From the NCBI RefSeq assembly GCF_917563885.1, contig NZ_CAKJTG010000001.1, positions 62,001 to 126,000 of the forward strand: DNA of 64,000 nucleotides, written 5' to 3'. This document shows, piece after piece, positions 1 through 8,778 of this stretch. How positions within the stretch are numbered: the stretch's first letter is position 1; every line of letters starts with the position of its first letter. Origin of the DNA: Pseudoneobacillus rhizosphaerae. GTDB taxonomy: Bacteria; Bacillota; Bacilli; Bacillales; Cytobacillaceae. Position numbers and translations under genes: made by a program. The notes under the pieces are model-generated. The model was not told the origin of the DNA, did not search any database, and saw only the letters and a list, made by a program, of their open reading frames with translations.

Positions 1-551
1 TTTGCCAACGCTCGTGCCAATCCTACACGCTGCTGCATCCCACCACTAAGTTGGTCAGGAAATTGATTTTCAAACCCCTTTAATCCGACAAGATGCAAAG
101 CTTCCATAGCCGTCTTTTGTCGTTCTTCTTTCGACATACCTTGAATTTCTAATCCAAAAGCAGTGTTTTCTAGTATCGTAAAATGAGGTAATAAGGCAAA
201 TTTTTGGAAGACCATACTTATTTTTTTTCTTCTAACTTGTCTTAGTTTTTCCTTACTCATTTTTACTACATCCTGGTCATCTATTAGGACCTTGCCAGAG
301 GTTGGATCAATTAAACGGTTTAACAATCGTACGAGCGTTGATTTCCCACTCCCAGAAAGACCCATAATAACAAATATTTCTCCTGTTCTAACCTCAAAGC
401 TTGCTTGGTTGACACCAACTGTACAGCCTGTATTTTGAAGAATCTCTTGTTTGGATTTACCGTTACTGAGTTGTTGCAAAGCTTGCTTTGTATTTTTGCC
501 GAAAATTTTGGTCACTTGTTCTACTTTAATTTTTATTGTTTTTTCATCCAT
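1..551 (-). CDS. opuAA: Glycine betaine/proline ABC transporter ATP-binding protein (partial, 3' end outside window)
   Basis: This is the N-terminal 183 residues of an ABC ATPase of the OpuA/ProV type, which energises uptake of glycine betaine for osmoprotection. Visible motifs are the Walker A loop GLSGSGKST and the signature [16 protein letters not shown]. The residues between the start and Walker A carry the ProV/OpuAA-type insert before the usual ABC fold. The ATG is preceded by a strong AGGGGTGG ribosome site. The gene is read divergently from the GbsR-like regulator, a common arrangement for compatible-solute genes. The CBS-domain C-terminus, permease and binding-protein genes would lie to the left of the window. 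The family assignment is strong; substrate specificity is inferred from family and neighbour. Confidence 0.9.
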   Translation of the reverse strand, partial: MDEKTIKIKVEQVTKIFGKNTKQALQQLSNGKSKQEILQNTGCTVGVNQASFEVRTGEIFVIMGLSGSGKSTLVRLLNRLIDPTSGKVLIDDQDVVKMSKEKLRQVRRKKISMVFQKFALLPHFTILENTAFGLEIQGMSKEERQKTAMEALHLVGLKGFENQFPDQLSGGMQQRVGLARALA

Positions 552-797
552 ATTTCCACCCCTACTTTCTGTCTCACAACTACCTTATTAATTATAGAAA
601 AGATTTTCTACGGAGCACAAAGCGCATATAAGGGGATATATAGCCGTATTGTTTGTACAGAATTTACTGTATGTACTGTACAGTGTGTATTCTTACAATT
701 CCTTCTGAATACTCCCGATTCCTTATATTTCGTGATTTTTCGATTTGGTTTTTGTATGATAGTCTTATATAGATTCAATTATTAGGGACGTGAAGGT
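552..797. promoter_or_regulatory. Divergent opuAA / gbsR-like control region
   Basis: This AT-rich intergenic region must hold both divergent promoters. On the minus strand a TATAAT is seen at 591-596 with a weak -35 (TTGTGC) at 615-620, a plausible opuAA promoter. An inverted repeat TGTACAG (654-660) / CTGTACA (676-682), with TACTGTA repeated directly at 665-671 and 674-680, is a candidate operator for the neighbouring MarR/GbsR-type protein. The operator role is inference from position and symmetry. Confidence 0.45.
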
Positions 798-1346
798 ATG
801 GATGAAGATTTAAAGCTAGAAAGAGCGAGAATGCGTGTCATAGACACAATCACGCAGAATATGAATCTGTATGGAATTACTCCATCAGTAGGTAGATTAT
901 ATGGACTTTTATATTTTAATGAAGAACCGATGAGTCTAGACAGTATGAAAGATGAACTGGGAATGAGTAAAACAAGCATGAGTACTTCTGTAAGGCAATT
1001 GCAGGAGTTGAAAATGGTTGAGAAAATATGGAAAAAAGGGACGAGAAAGGATTTATATCATTCCGTTGATGACTGGTATCAAACTTTCACTGATTATTTT
1101 TCAATTAAGTGGAGGAAGGGTATTTCTCAAAATATTGCTTCCATTAATAAATCTTTAGAAGAAGTTTCCGAACTATTGGAAAGTCCAAATACTCCAATAG
1201 AAATTAAAGAAGCAGCAAATAATGATAAAGATAGATTTCTCTATGCATTAGAGTACTATGATTGGCTAAATCGCTTAATTGATACATTCGAAACAAATGA
1301 AATATTTAAATTTGTTCCAAAACAAAAAGACACTCCGAAAAATTAA
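798..1346 (+). CDS. GbsR/OpcR-type (MarR superfamily) transcriptional regulator of osmoprotectant genes
   Basis: This 182-residue protein has a winged helix-turn-helix in residues about 30-95 (LYFNEEPMSLDSMKDELGMSKTSMSTSVRQL) and a C-terminal helical dimerisation part. This is the layout of B. subtilis GbsR and OpcR, which control choline and glycine-betaine synthesis or uptake genes. It is divergent from opuAA, which fits control of the transporter and of itself. The ATG follows TTAGGGACGTGAAGG. GbsR and OpcR cannot be told apart by eye, so no symbol is given. The gene ends inside a strong intrinsic terminator. Confidence 0.85.
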   Translation: MDEDLKLERARMRVIDTITQNMNLYGITPSVGRLYGLLYFNEEPMSLDSMKDELGMSKTSMSTSVRQLQELKMVEKIWKKGTRKDLYHSVDDWYQTFTDYFSIKWRKGISQNIASINKSLEEVSELLESPNTPIEIKEAANNDKDRFLYALEYYDWLNRLIDTFETNEIFKFVPKQKDTPKN

Positions 1347-1362
1347 AGGAGTGTCTTTTTGT
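1324..1362 (+). terminator. Intrinsic terminator of gbsR-like gene
   Basis: A perfect stem AAAAAGACACTCC / GGAGTGTCTTTTT with an 11-nt loop contains the stop codon and ends in a T run. Confidence 0.85.
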
Positions 1363-1541
1363 TTATCCTAAGATGCTTTACTTTTCATTAAGTTTGATTT
1401 CACTGCTGTGGATTTGGTCTTTAGCATGATTTTAGTTAATTGTAGGGTTTCATCATCCACCTTTCCATACCTTACCAAAAAGTATAAAATAAGATAATAA
1501 ATACAAGCTGATTCCGTATTAAATGACAACTGGAGGAATCT

Positions 1542-2912
1542 ATGGAAAAATATAATACCCTAATACAAATGCAAAGAGCATTTTTCACTCAAGGAAAAAC
1601 GAAAAGTGTATCATTTCGAATCGAAATGTTAAATCAATTACGAAAGCTAATAAAAACAAATGAAAAACCCTTAATGGATGCTTTGAAACAAGATTTGAAT
1701 AAAAGTGAGTTCGATTCATTTATATCAGAAATTGGAATCGTTCTTGAAGAAATTCGTTTTACCATTAAGAATCTGAGAAAATGGGCTAACCCAAGAAGGG
1801 TAAAGACGTCCTTAACTGGTCTTGGATCTAAAAGTTATATTTATCCAGAGCCATATGGTGTGGCATTAATAATAGCTCCTTGGAATTACCCATTTCAGTT
1901 GTCAATCGCACCATTAATTGGAGCGATTGCTGCTGGAAATTGTGCTATTATTAAGCCTTCAGAACTCACACCAAGGACTTCTAGAATTTTAAGTGAAATG
2001 ATTAATGGAAATTTTCCTAATGACTACATTTCCGTAGTGGAAGGTGGTGTTGAAACAAGTACCGCGCTACTAAAGGAAAAGTTTGATTATATTTTTTTCA
2101 CAGGTAGTGTTGCTGTAGGGAAAATCATCATGGAGGCTGCCTCAAGGCATTTAACTCCTGTAACGCTCGAGCTCGGAGGGAAAAGTCCATGTATTGTCCA
2201 TGAAGATGCCAATTTAAAATTAGCAGCTAAAAGGATTGCTTGGGGGAAATACATAAATGCTGGACAGACTTGTGTGGCACCTGACTATTTATATGTTCAT
2301 AAACGAGTAAAAGATGAATTTTTGCGATTGTTTAAGGAATCAATATTAGACTTATACGGAATGAACCCTATTCAAAAGGGAGATTTCACGAGGATAGTTA
2401 GTGAAAGGCATTTTCAACGACTTACGTCTTTTTTAAAAGATGGGGCGATTTACTACGGGGGTGAACATGATCTAAAAAAACTAATGATAGAACCAACCGT
2501 ACTAATAGACGTTTCGTGGGATGATGAAGTCATGCAGGATGAAATATTCGGACCTATCCTTCCTGTTCTTGAATTTGACGATTTATCATCTATGGTTAAT
2601 AAATTAAATAGTAGAGCCAAACCACTTGCCCTATATACATTCTCTAATAGCCAAGATGTTCAATCTTACATTTTAAATAACGTTTCATTTGGTGGTGGCT
2701 GTATTAATGACACGGTTTTTCACTTAAGTTCGCCCTATCTTCCTTTTGGGGGAGTAGGTGAAAGTGGTATTGGTGCCTATCATGGAAAAGGGAGCTTCGA
2801 TGTCTTTTCTCATGAAAAAAGTATTTTAAAACAAACAACATTATTTGATTTGCCTTTCCGATATCCAAATACAAAAAATGCTTTAAAGAAAATAAAAATG
2901 TTTATTAAATAA
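1542..2912 (+). CDS. ywdH: Aldehyde dehydrogenase, YwdH-like (class 3 ALDH)
   Basis: This 456-residue NAD(P)-dependent aldehyde dehydrogenase oxidises aldehydes to carboxylic acids. The length matches class 3 / fatty-aldehyde-type enzymes such as B. subtilis YwdH and is shorter than the roughly 490-residue tetrameric ALDHs. Landmarks are the general-base motif LELGGKSP (Glu210) and the nucleophile in NAGQTCVAPDY (Cys244); the coenzyme motif APWNYPFQL lies near residue 112. The C-terminus is basic and hydrophobic (KKIKMFIK). An ATG with GGAGG upstream starts the gene. An unknown 198-residue gene follows after 21 nt and may be co-transcribed. The physiological substrate is not evident. Confidence 0.9.
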   Translation: MEKYNTLIQMQRAFFTQGKTKSVSFRIEMLNQLRKLIKTNEKPLMDALKQDLNKSEFDSFISEIGIVLEEIRFTIKNLRKWANPRRVKTSLTGLGSKSYIYPEPYGVALIIAPWNYPFQLSIAPLIGAIAAGNCAIIKPSELTPRTSRILSEMINGNFPNDYISVVEGGVETSTALLKEKFDYIFFTGSVAVGKIIMEAASRHLTPVTLELGGKSPCIVHEDANLKLAAKRIAWGKYINAGQTCVAPDYLYVHKRVKDEFLRLFKESILDLYGMNPIQKGDFTRIVSERHFQRLTSFLKDGAIYYGGEHDLKKLMIEPTVLIDVSWDDEVMQDEIFGPILPVLEFDDLSSMVNKLNSRAKPLALYTFSNSQDVQSYILNNVSFGGGCINDTVFHLSSPYLPFGGVGESGIGAYHGKGSFDVFSHEKSILKQTTLFDLPFRYPNTKNALKKIKMFIK

Positions 2913-2933
2913 TACTTTTGGAGGATTTCTATA

Positions 2934-3530
2934 ATGCTAAATAAACAAATGAAGAATTTGATTGACAGTGTGAATGATTTACAAAAACTTGAACTTTTTA
3001 CAGAAGAAAAGGATTATTTGTTAAAGCATGGGTTGATTGAAGCAGATACTGATTTAGTTTTGAATAGCCCAGAATTACGATTTGTAGATGCATATATTGA
3101 AAGAAGTGATAAAGAATCTGAGGAGGTAATCGGTGAAGAAGGACATGCTTTTTTAGATCAGCCACTGCAATATTTAAAAAAGCATATGAATGAATTTATT
3201 TACCTTGAGTCCAATTGGTTTGAGATCATTGGTGTGGATGCTGTATCCCTTGAGGTAGATGATTTATTTGGTGCTTATGATGTCATGTTAGGTTTAAAAC
3301 TACAGAAGAAATTTGAATCATCTATTAAGATGTTCCTAATAGACGAATTAGGTAGTGATGAAAAATTTGATTTAATGTTTAGTCTAGATGACGGGCTGTG
3401 GAATCTGAATTTCGACTTAGATTCAGTGTTTGGATTTAGTGAAGCTCTTACGCTAGGTGAAGCATTTCGATTGATTTATCAATTTTTATTTAGATTAGCT
3501 GAAGCTGTAGAAGAGGGTAAAAAGGGCTGA
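2934..3530 (+). CDS. Conserved acidic protein of unknown function
   Basis: This is a 198-residue, strongly acidic, Leu- and Phe-rich soluble protein with no signal peptide or recognisable catalytic motif. It is predicted mostly helical, with a stretch FDLMFSLDDGLWNLNFDLD that may form a beta hairpin. A good ribosome site (TTGGAGGATT) precedes the ATG. It follows the aldehyde dehydrogenase by 21 nt in the same direction, so the two probably share a transcript, and a terminator lies directly behind it. I do not recognise the family. Confidence 0.7.
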   Translation: MLNKQMKNLIDSVNDLQKLELFTEEKDYLLKHGLIEADTDLVLNSPELRFVDAYIERSDKESEEVIGEEGHAFLDQPLQYLKKHMNEFIYLESNWFEIIGVDAVSLEVDDLFGAYDVMLGLKLQKKFESSIKMFLIDELGSDEKFDLMFSLDDGLWNLNFDLDSVFGFSEALTLGEAFRLIYQFLFRLAEAVEEGKKG

Positions 3531-3546
3531 TAACAGCTCTTTTTTA
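3519..3546 (+). terminator. Intrinsic terminator
   Basis: The stem AAAAGGGCTG / CAGCTCTTTT (one G-U pair), loop ATAA, is followed by Ts and overlaps the end of the preceding gene. Confidence 0.75.
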
Positions 3547-3656
3547 TTTTAGTTTAAAATTAATCCAAATTTCCGCTCTTACCCTGTATAATCTTGCGAC
3601 GATTATCATAAATTACCGTCTAATATAGAAAGGGATTTCTGAAAGGAATGGTAGGA

Positions 3657-3839
3657 ATGAAATGGTTTATTTATTTTATATTTATAATATTGTACTTAGG
3701 GGTAACCTTTTTTGGATTAGGCCCTGTATTATTTGCAGATGGCACAATGCAAGAAAGAATCATGACATTTTTTGTGGTGCTTGTCATATATATGGTCCTA
3801 ACAGGAGTATTACTGTTATGGAAGAAATCACGTAAATAA
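3657..3839 (+). CDS. Small two-helix membrane protein
   Basis: This is a 60-residue protein with two hydrophobic segments (about residues 2-22 and 36-54) separated by a short loop FADGTMQER and ending in Lys/Arg, so both ends are probably cytoplasmic. The start at 3657 is preferred over the in-frame ATG at 3648: GAAAGGA at 3641-3647 is 9 nt from 3657 but abuts 3648. It is monocistronic and followed by a long terminator hairpin. The function is unknown. Confidence 0.7.
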   Translation: MKWFIYFIFIILYLGVTFFGLGPVLFADGTMQERIMTFFVVLVIYMVLTGVLLLWKKSRK

Positions 3840-3850
3840 TAATATTGTAA

Positions 3851-3898
3851 AAATAAACCTTTTAGTGTAAAATTACACAAATAGGTTTATTTTTTTTC
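3851..3898 (+). terminator. Intrinsic terminator
   Basis: The stem AAATAAACCT / AGGTTTATTT encloses a second small hairpin (GTGTAA/TTACAC) and runs into eight Ts. Confidence 0.8.
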
Positions 3899-3923
3899 CA
3901 TAATATCAAAGGAAAGGTGGTCC

Positions 3924-5351
3924 GTGTTGAAAAAGCTAAGTGCTCTAGTAGTTAGTTTTTATTTACTTTGTTTTTTTACTTCCATCTTTATCTATTACAA
4001 AATACCTTTATATGCAGAAGATGAAGGAAAATTGTTACCAACAGCCATTAAGGAAATTCGGCCGGCCACAAGTAAAAGTTCTCTCCAAGATTGGGTGAAA
4101 ACTGCTAATACCCAAAAACAAAAACTCACAATCGCAGGTCAACAGCATACACAGGGTGGCCATACGTTGTATCCTGGCGCAACGATGATTGATATGAAAA
4201 GTTACAATAAAATTCTTGATTACAAGCCAGATAAACAAGTAATAACTGTTCAAAGTGGGATTACATGGGAGCAGATTCAACGGAAAATTAATCCTGATGG
4301 TTTAGCATTAAGAGTAACGCAATCACAAGCTGTTTTTACGGTTGGAGGTTCTCTAAGTGCTAACATACATGGTCGTGACATTCGTTTTGGCTCATTATAC
4401 GATACAGTCGAATCTTTTCGTTTATTGACTCCAGAAGGAAAAGTAATTGAAGTCTCAAGAGAGGAAAATAGAGAATGGTTTCCATATGTAATAGGTGGAT
4501 ATGGATTGTTTGGGATTATTTTGGATGTAACATTACATTTAACACAAGATGAGCTATATCAGATTGAAACAAAAAAAATGACAGTTCAAGAGTATCCTTC
4601 ATACTTTCATGAGCATGTAAGAAAAGATGAAGCCATTCGAATGCATATGTCGAGAATCTCTGTAGCACCCGATACGTTTCTGACAGATATGTATGTAATA
4701 AATTATCAGTTAGCAAACAATCAAACTATGATATCTAGGTATAGTAAATTAAAAGGTGAGCCCATTATCGCTCTTCCAAAGGCAATATTAGGTCTGTCAC
4801 GTTATAGTGATTATGGAAAAAATCTACTCTGGGATACTCAAAAAAGCTATTTATTTAATGAAGATGGTTCCTATATTACTCGAAACAATGTGATGCGATC
4901 GGATAGTAGGTTTATGGCATTTGAACAACCAGGAAGAACTGAGGTATTGGCAGAGTTGTTTATTCCAATTGACGAGTTTCCTAATTTAATTGATGATCTT
5001 AAAATAATCTTAACTAGAGAGCAATTGAATTTATTAAATATTACCATTCGGTTTGTTGAGAAGGATGAGCAGGCCATTCTCTCCTATGCAAAGGAAGATA
5101 TGTTTGGGCTTGTGTTATTAATTAATCAAGGGAAAAGTAAAACGGATATTAACCACACTCAAAAAGTCGTACAGCAAATGATTGAATTAACTCTATCACT
5201 TGGTGGCACCTACTATCTTCCTTACTATCCTTACGCTTCAGAGGAACAAATCAGAAAATCGTATCCAAAGCTTGATCAATTTTTTCATAAGAAAAAGGAA
5301 TTGGATCCGAAGGAAGTGTTTGTAAATCTTTTTTATAAGGAGTACAAATAA
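3924..5351 (+). CDS. FAD-binding (PCMH-type) oxidoreductase, membrane-anchored
   Basis: This 475-residue flavoprotein has an N-terminal hydrophobic anchor or signal (about residues 4-28). A FAD_binding_4/PCMH domain follows, including the segment SQAVFTVGGSLSANIHGRD that resembles the FAD-binding loop of aldonolactone and glycolate oxidase relatives. The C-terminal part resembles D-lactate/alditol oxidase families. The expected reaction is FAD-dependent oxidation of a small alcohol, lactone or hydroxy acid; the substrate is unknown. The start is GTG at 3924 or TTG at 3927, both served by GGAAAGGTGG. The stop overlaps the ATG of the next gene (TAATG), so the pair is translationally coupled. 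Confidence 0.8.
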   Translation: MLKKLSALVVSFYLLCFFTSIFIYYKIPLYAEDEGKLLPTAIKEIRPATSKSSLQDWVKTANTQKQKLTIAGQQHTQGGHTLYPGATMIDMKSYNKILDYKPDKQVITVQSGITWEQIQRKINPDGLALRVTQSQAVFTVGGSLSANIHGRDIRFGSLYDTVESFRLLTPEGKVIEVSREENREWFPYVIGGYGLFGIILDVTLHLTQDELYQIETKKMTVQEYPSYFHEHVRKDEAIRMHMSRISVAPDTFLTDMYVINYQLANNQTMISRYSKLKGEPIIALPKAILGLSRYSDYGKNLLWDTQKSYLFNEDGSYITRNNVMRSDSRFMAFEQPGRTEVLAELFIPIDEFPNLIDDLKIILTREQLNLLNITIRFVEKDEQAILSYAKEDMFGLVLLINQGKSKTDINHTQKVVQQMIELTLSLGGTYYLPYYPYASEEQIRKSYPKLDQFFHKKKELDPKEVFVNLFYKEYK

Positions 5352-5947
5352 TGAACTACCAACGTTTTTTGCGTTCACAAAGTTTGATGGTTGCTGCAGG
5401 AAGTGTCGTATTTCCATTTTATCTGTTGTTTATTCGAAATATTGGCGAAAGCTATTCCCAATTTGGTTGGGCTTATGGGTTGTTTACCCTCATTGCTGCA
5501 TGTTCCTATCCTCTAATAGGAAAAATGACAGATCGTTTTGGAGATAAGAAGATGCTACTTGTGTATACTTGGGGTATGTCAATCGTCATGCTCATTATCC
5601 CAATCACTACAGAGATTTGGGCTATCTATGTGATTCAAATCTTAATGGGATTTTTGGGAGCTGTGCAAAAGACAGTAGAAAAAACTGCCCTTTCCCAGCA
5701 TGTTAAAAGAATGTCACATACAGCCGGCAGGTCAATTGGACATTATCATCTCTGGACGTCTATTTCGTCTGCAGCTGCTATTATAGGTACAGGTTATATG
5801 ATTGATTTTTTAACAATTGGCTCACTCTTTTATCTAGCATCCCTAATGTTTTTTACTGCTGGAATTATTTTGAGCAGAGGTAGTAAAACGTTGAGTGATA
5901 AAGCAGAAGAAAGACAAAATGCAGACGCGAAGACCTTACCCTTTTAG
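5351..5947 (+). CDS. Half-size MFS-type membrane protein
   Basis: This 198-residue membrane protein has about six transmembrane helices. The loop between helices 2 and 3, GKMTDRFGDKKM, matches the conserved cytoplasmic G-x-x-x-D-R-x-G-x-[RK] signature of the major facilitator superfamily. Ordinary MFS carriers are about 400 residues with 12 helices, so only the N-terminal half is present. The reading frame ends cleanly with a hydrophilic tail rather than in scrambled sequence, so it may work as a dimer or may be a settled truncation. It starts within the stop codon of the FAD oxidoreductase, implying a joint function, perhaps transport of that enzyme's substrate or product (inference). Confidence 0.7.
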   Translation: MNYQRFLRSQSLMVAAGSVVFPFYLLFIRNIGESYSQFGWAYGLFTLIAACSYPLIGKMTDRFGDKKMLLVYTWGMSIVMLIIPITTEIWAIYVIQILMGFLGAVQKTVEKTALSQHVKRMSHTAGRSIGHYHLWTSISSAAAIIGTGYMIDFLTIGSLFYLASLMFFTAGIILSRGSKTLSDKAEERQNADAKTLPF

Positions 5948-5958
5948 GTAAGGTCTTC
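5929..5958. terminator. Hairpin between convergent genes
   Basis: A perfect 12-bp inverted repeat GAAGACCTTACC / GGTAAGGTCTTC has a 6-nt loop and contains both convergent stop codons. Neither side has a T run, so terminator function is likely but weaker than usual. Confidence 0.45.
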
Positions 5959-6102
5959 ATAAACTTGTTGATCCTTTGGAGAATATGTTTTTACTTCTTT
6001 TCCATCAACGATATTCTTCAGTTCTCCTATATCACCTTTAGCATTTATAATTTCAAATAATTGATTTAAGCCATCACTAGTTTCTTTATCGCCGTCTTTC
6101 AT
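5944..6102 (-). CDS. Small hydrophilic protein of unknown function
   Basis: This 52-residue charged protein (MKDGDKETSD...YEDLT) is encoded opposite the MFS gene and overlaps it by 4 nt at the 3' end. The start is chosen at the ATG preceded by TTGGAGGT with 5-nt spacing; an upstream in-frame ATG at 6183 has no comparable site. It resembles the many short soluble proteins of spore formers, but I do not recognise the family. Confidence 0.65.
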   Translation of the reverse strand: MKDGDKETSDGLNQLFEIINAKGDIGELKNIVDGKEVKTYSPKDQQVYEDLT

Positions 6103-6283
6103 ATGTAACCTCCAATTGGTTAATCGTCTCTTCTTTAGGATGAACAAAACAAAATTGGAATATGTGTACAATAGGCAAATCAATAAAATTCATCAGGAGA
6201 TTCAAAAGGAATCAGAATGCCTTCTCATTTGATAAAATTATACATAGCATTGGATACAGAGTAGCTAAGGGGAGAGTAAACGA

Positions 6284-7123
6284 ATGGAAAATGAAATAGC
6301 AGTTGTAACAGGAGCTTCTAGCGGATTTGGTTTGTTAACCTCGCTAGAACTAGCCAAGAATGGCTTCCACGTAATTGCGACAATGAGAAATGAAGAAAAA
6401 TCGATTGAGTTACTAGAACTCGCAAACAAAATGGGTTGCATCAAGCGAATACAAATTCAAAAATTGGATGTAACATCAGAGGAATCTGTTAAAGTATTTA
6501 AAGATCTAATTGAAAAAATAGGACGTGTAGATGTTCTTGTAAATAATGCAGGTTATGCTGGCGCTGGTTTTGTGGAGGAAATTCCCATTGTCGAGTATCG
6601 AAAACAGTTTGATACAAATGTTTTTGGTCCAATAATGGTCTCACAAGCCTGTCTCCCCCTTATGCGAAAAGCAGGAAAAGGAAAAATCATCAATGTTAGT
6701 AGTATAAGTGGTCTTATTGGCTTTCCAGGCATCTCACCTTACGTTGCGTCAAAGCATGCGTTAGAAGGATGGACGGAAAGCTTAAGGCTAGAAATGAAAC
6801 CATATGGTGTTTATGTATCTTTAATTGAACCTGGATCCTTCAAAACTAATATTTGGTCAACAGGTAAACAAATAACCGAAAAATCTTTAAGAGCAGATTC
6901 TCCTTATTTTTCCTATATGAAAAACATTGATGCATATATTAGTAAGGGAGAGAGTCAGTTAGGAAATCCCGAGGACGTAGCAAATAAGATAGTAGAGATT
7001 GCCCAACATCCAAGCCCAAATCTAAGGTATCCTATCGGAAATGGTGTAAAACTTAGCCTTTTTTTAAAACGTTCACTATCATGGAAGACATGGGAAAAAC
7101 TCTTTATGAAAAGATTAAGTTAA
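6284..7123 (+). CDS. Short-chain dehydrogenase/reductase (SDR)
   Basis: This 279-residue classical SDR has the cofactor loop TGASSGFG (residues 9-16), the NNAG motif (near 90) and the catalytic Ser plus YVASK (near 155-160). It is expected to oxidise or reduce a hydroxyl/keto group with NAD(P)H in the cytoplasm. The ATG follows AGGGGAG. It is a single gene followed by a terminator. The C-terminus is longer than in 250-residue fatty-acid-type SDRs and resembles the YusR/oxidoreductase group of Bacillus; the substrate is unknown. Confidence 0.85.
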   Translation: MENEIAVVTGASSGFGLLTSLELAKNGFHVIATMRNEEKSIELLELANKMGCIKRIQIQKLDVTSEESVKVFKDLIEKIGRVDVLVNNAGYAGAGFVEEIPIVEYRKQFDTNVFGPIMVSQACLPLMRKAGKGKIINVSSISGLIGFPGISPYVASKHALEGWTESLRLEMKPYGVYVSLIEPGSFKTNIWSTGKQITEKSLRADSPYFSYMKNIDAYISKGESQLGNPEDVANKIVEIAQHPSPNLRYPIGNGVKLSLFLKRSLSWKTWEKLFMKRLS

Positions 7124-7160
7124 GTTTTGATAATTTTGTTAAATGCTCCATAAAATAGGT

Positions 7161-7190
7161 AGGACAATTTTACGATTGTCCTATTTTTTT
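7161..7190 (+). terminator. Intrinsic terminator
   Basis: The stem AGGACAAT / ATTGTCCT with a 6-nt loop is followed by a T run. Confidence 0.85.
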
Positions 7191-7209
7191 ATGGAATGAG
7201 GCATCGTGT

Positions 7210-8697
7210 TTGAAGAAAACTTTTTCAGCTAGAATCCGTTTAATAATGACTTTTTTAGTACTAATGATACCTCTTATAAACAATGGTATTTCCTCTTCAG
7301 CCAATACTTTAACAAAGGAAGACGTACTAAATCAAAAATTTTCCGAGTTATTCAATCATGATCCAGTAATGCAAGGGGCGTTAGCGGGTGTAAGCATCCG
7401 TTCTGCTATAACAGGAAATATAATTTATGACCATTTAGGTGATCTTCGATTAAGACCAGCATCCAATTTGAAGTTAATGACTGCAGCAGCAGCTCTTTCT
7501 GTTCTAGGAGAAAACTATACTTTTTCTACTAGTTTATTTACAGATGGCCCAGTGGTTGGGAATATGATTTTTGGTAATCTTTTTTTAAAAGGAAAGGGAG
7601 ATCCTACCCTTTTAAAAAAAGACTTTGACAATTTTGCAGAGCAACTAATCCAAATGGGGGTAACCGTTATTCAGGGAGATTTAATTGGAGATGATACTTG
7701 GTATGACGATGTTCGGTTATCTGTAGATTTACCATGGAGTGATGAGCATACTTATTACGGAGCACAGATATCTGCCTTAACGGCTTCACCTAACAAGGAT
7801 TTTGATGCTGGTTCGGTTATTGTAGAAGTGCAACCCTCCAAAAAAGTGGGTCAACATGCACTTATTTCGATTACACCCAATAATGATTATATGAAAATTG
7901 TTAATAATACTAAAACTGTTAAATCAGATGGTAGAAAAAACATAGATATCGTTAGAGAACACGGGACAAACACGATAAATATCGTAGGTACTATCCCAGT
8001 TAAGTCAGCCAAAATAACGGACTGGATAGCTGTATCGAATCCCACTTGTTATGCTTTAGACATATTTAAACAGTCGTTAGAGGAACAAGGAATAGTCATT
8101 TATGGAAACGTAAGAAGAGGAATAGTCCCTAACAAAGCAAGTTTATTATCGACCCATCAGTCTATGCCACTTTCCAATCTCCTAGTTCCGTTTATGAAAT
8201 TAAGTAATAATGTACATGCAGAAACCCTGATTAAAGAAATGGGAAGAGTGAAAAAGGGAGTAGGATCCTGGGAAAAAGGTATCGAAGTACTTGAGACAGA
8301 GCTACTAGGCTTTGGAGTAAATACCGAAACTTTACTTATACGGGATGGATCAGGTATTTCCCATTTGAACTTAGTTCCTGCAAATGAAATTTCCAAATTA
8401 CTATTTACTATTCAAAAGAAACCTTGGTATAAAACGTTTCTGAATTCCTTACCTGTATCAGGCGAAAAAGATAAATTGGTTGGAGGAACACTCCGTCATC
8501 GGATGGAACACCCTATGTTTAAAGGGAAAATTAAAGCGAAAACAGGCACATTAACATCCGTGAGTTCGTTGTCTGGATATGTAGAAACGATATCTGGCGA
8601 AGAACTCATTTTTTCAATTTTATTAAATAATTTAATTGATGAAAAAAAAGGAAAAGAACTGGAGGATAGGTTAGTTGAAATATTAGTGACATTATGA
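7210..8697 (+). CDS. dacC: D-alanyl-D-alanine carboxypeptidase/endopeptidase (PBP4a, peptidase S13)
   Basis: This 495-residue secreted penicillin-binding protein trims or cleaves peptidoglycan stem peptides outside the membrane. It has an N-terminal signal peptide (hydrophobic residues 11-31). The nucleophile motif SxxK is S85-N-L-K88, the SxN motif is SNN in MKLSNNVHAE, and the KTG box is KAKTGTLTS near the C-terminus. The length matches B. subtilis DacC/PBP4a (about 490), including the large insert between the first two motifs. Translation starts at TTG with GGAATGAGG upstream. A terminator follows, separating it from desK. Confidence 0.9.
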   Translation: MKKTFSARIRLIMTFLVLMIPLINNGISSSANTLTKEDVLNQKFSELFNHDPVMQGALAGVSIRSAITGNIIYDHLGDLRLRPASNLKLMTAAAALSVLGENYTFSTSLFTDGPVVGNMIFGNLFLKGKGDPTLLKKDFDNFAEQLIQMGVTVIQGDLIGDDTWYDDVRLSVDLPWSDEHTYYGAQISALTASPNKDFDAGSVIVEVQPSKKVGQHALISITPNNDYMKIVNNTKTVKSDGRKNIDIVREHGTNTINIVGTIPVKSAKITDWIAVSNPTCYALDIFKQSLEEQGIVIYGNVRRGIVPNKASLLSTHQSMPLSNLLVPFMKLSNNVHAETLIKEMGRVKKGVGSWEKGIEVLETELLGFGVNTETLLIRDGSGISHLNLVPANEISKLLFTIQKKPWYKTFLNSLPVSGEKDKLVGGTLRHRMEHPMFKGKIKAKTGTLTSVSSLSGYVETISGEELIFSILLNNLIDEKKGKELEDRLVEILVTL

Positions 8698-8727
8698 GTA
8701 AGGGAATTATTTCCTTGCTCTTTCTTT
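8696..8727 (+). terminator. Intrinsic terminator
   Basis: The stem GAGTAAGG / CCTTGCTC (one G-U pair) is followed by TTTCTTT just after the dacC stop. Confidence 0.65.
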
Positions 8728-8778
8728 ATGTTAATATAAGTGTAGGAATAATCTAACAGAGCAAATGAGGTTTTTTTT

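Noticed and set aside
1368..1541. Minus-strand open frame (about 58 codons) ending in MKSKAS with gene-like composition between the gbsR-like gene and ywdH
   Set aside because: No ATG/GTG/TTG start with a ribosome site at a sensible place; it may be a remnant but could be chance.
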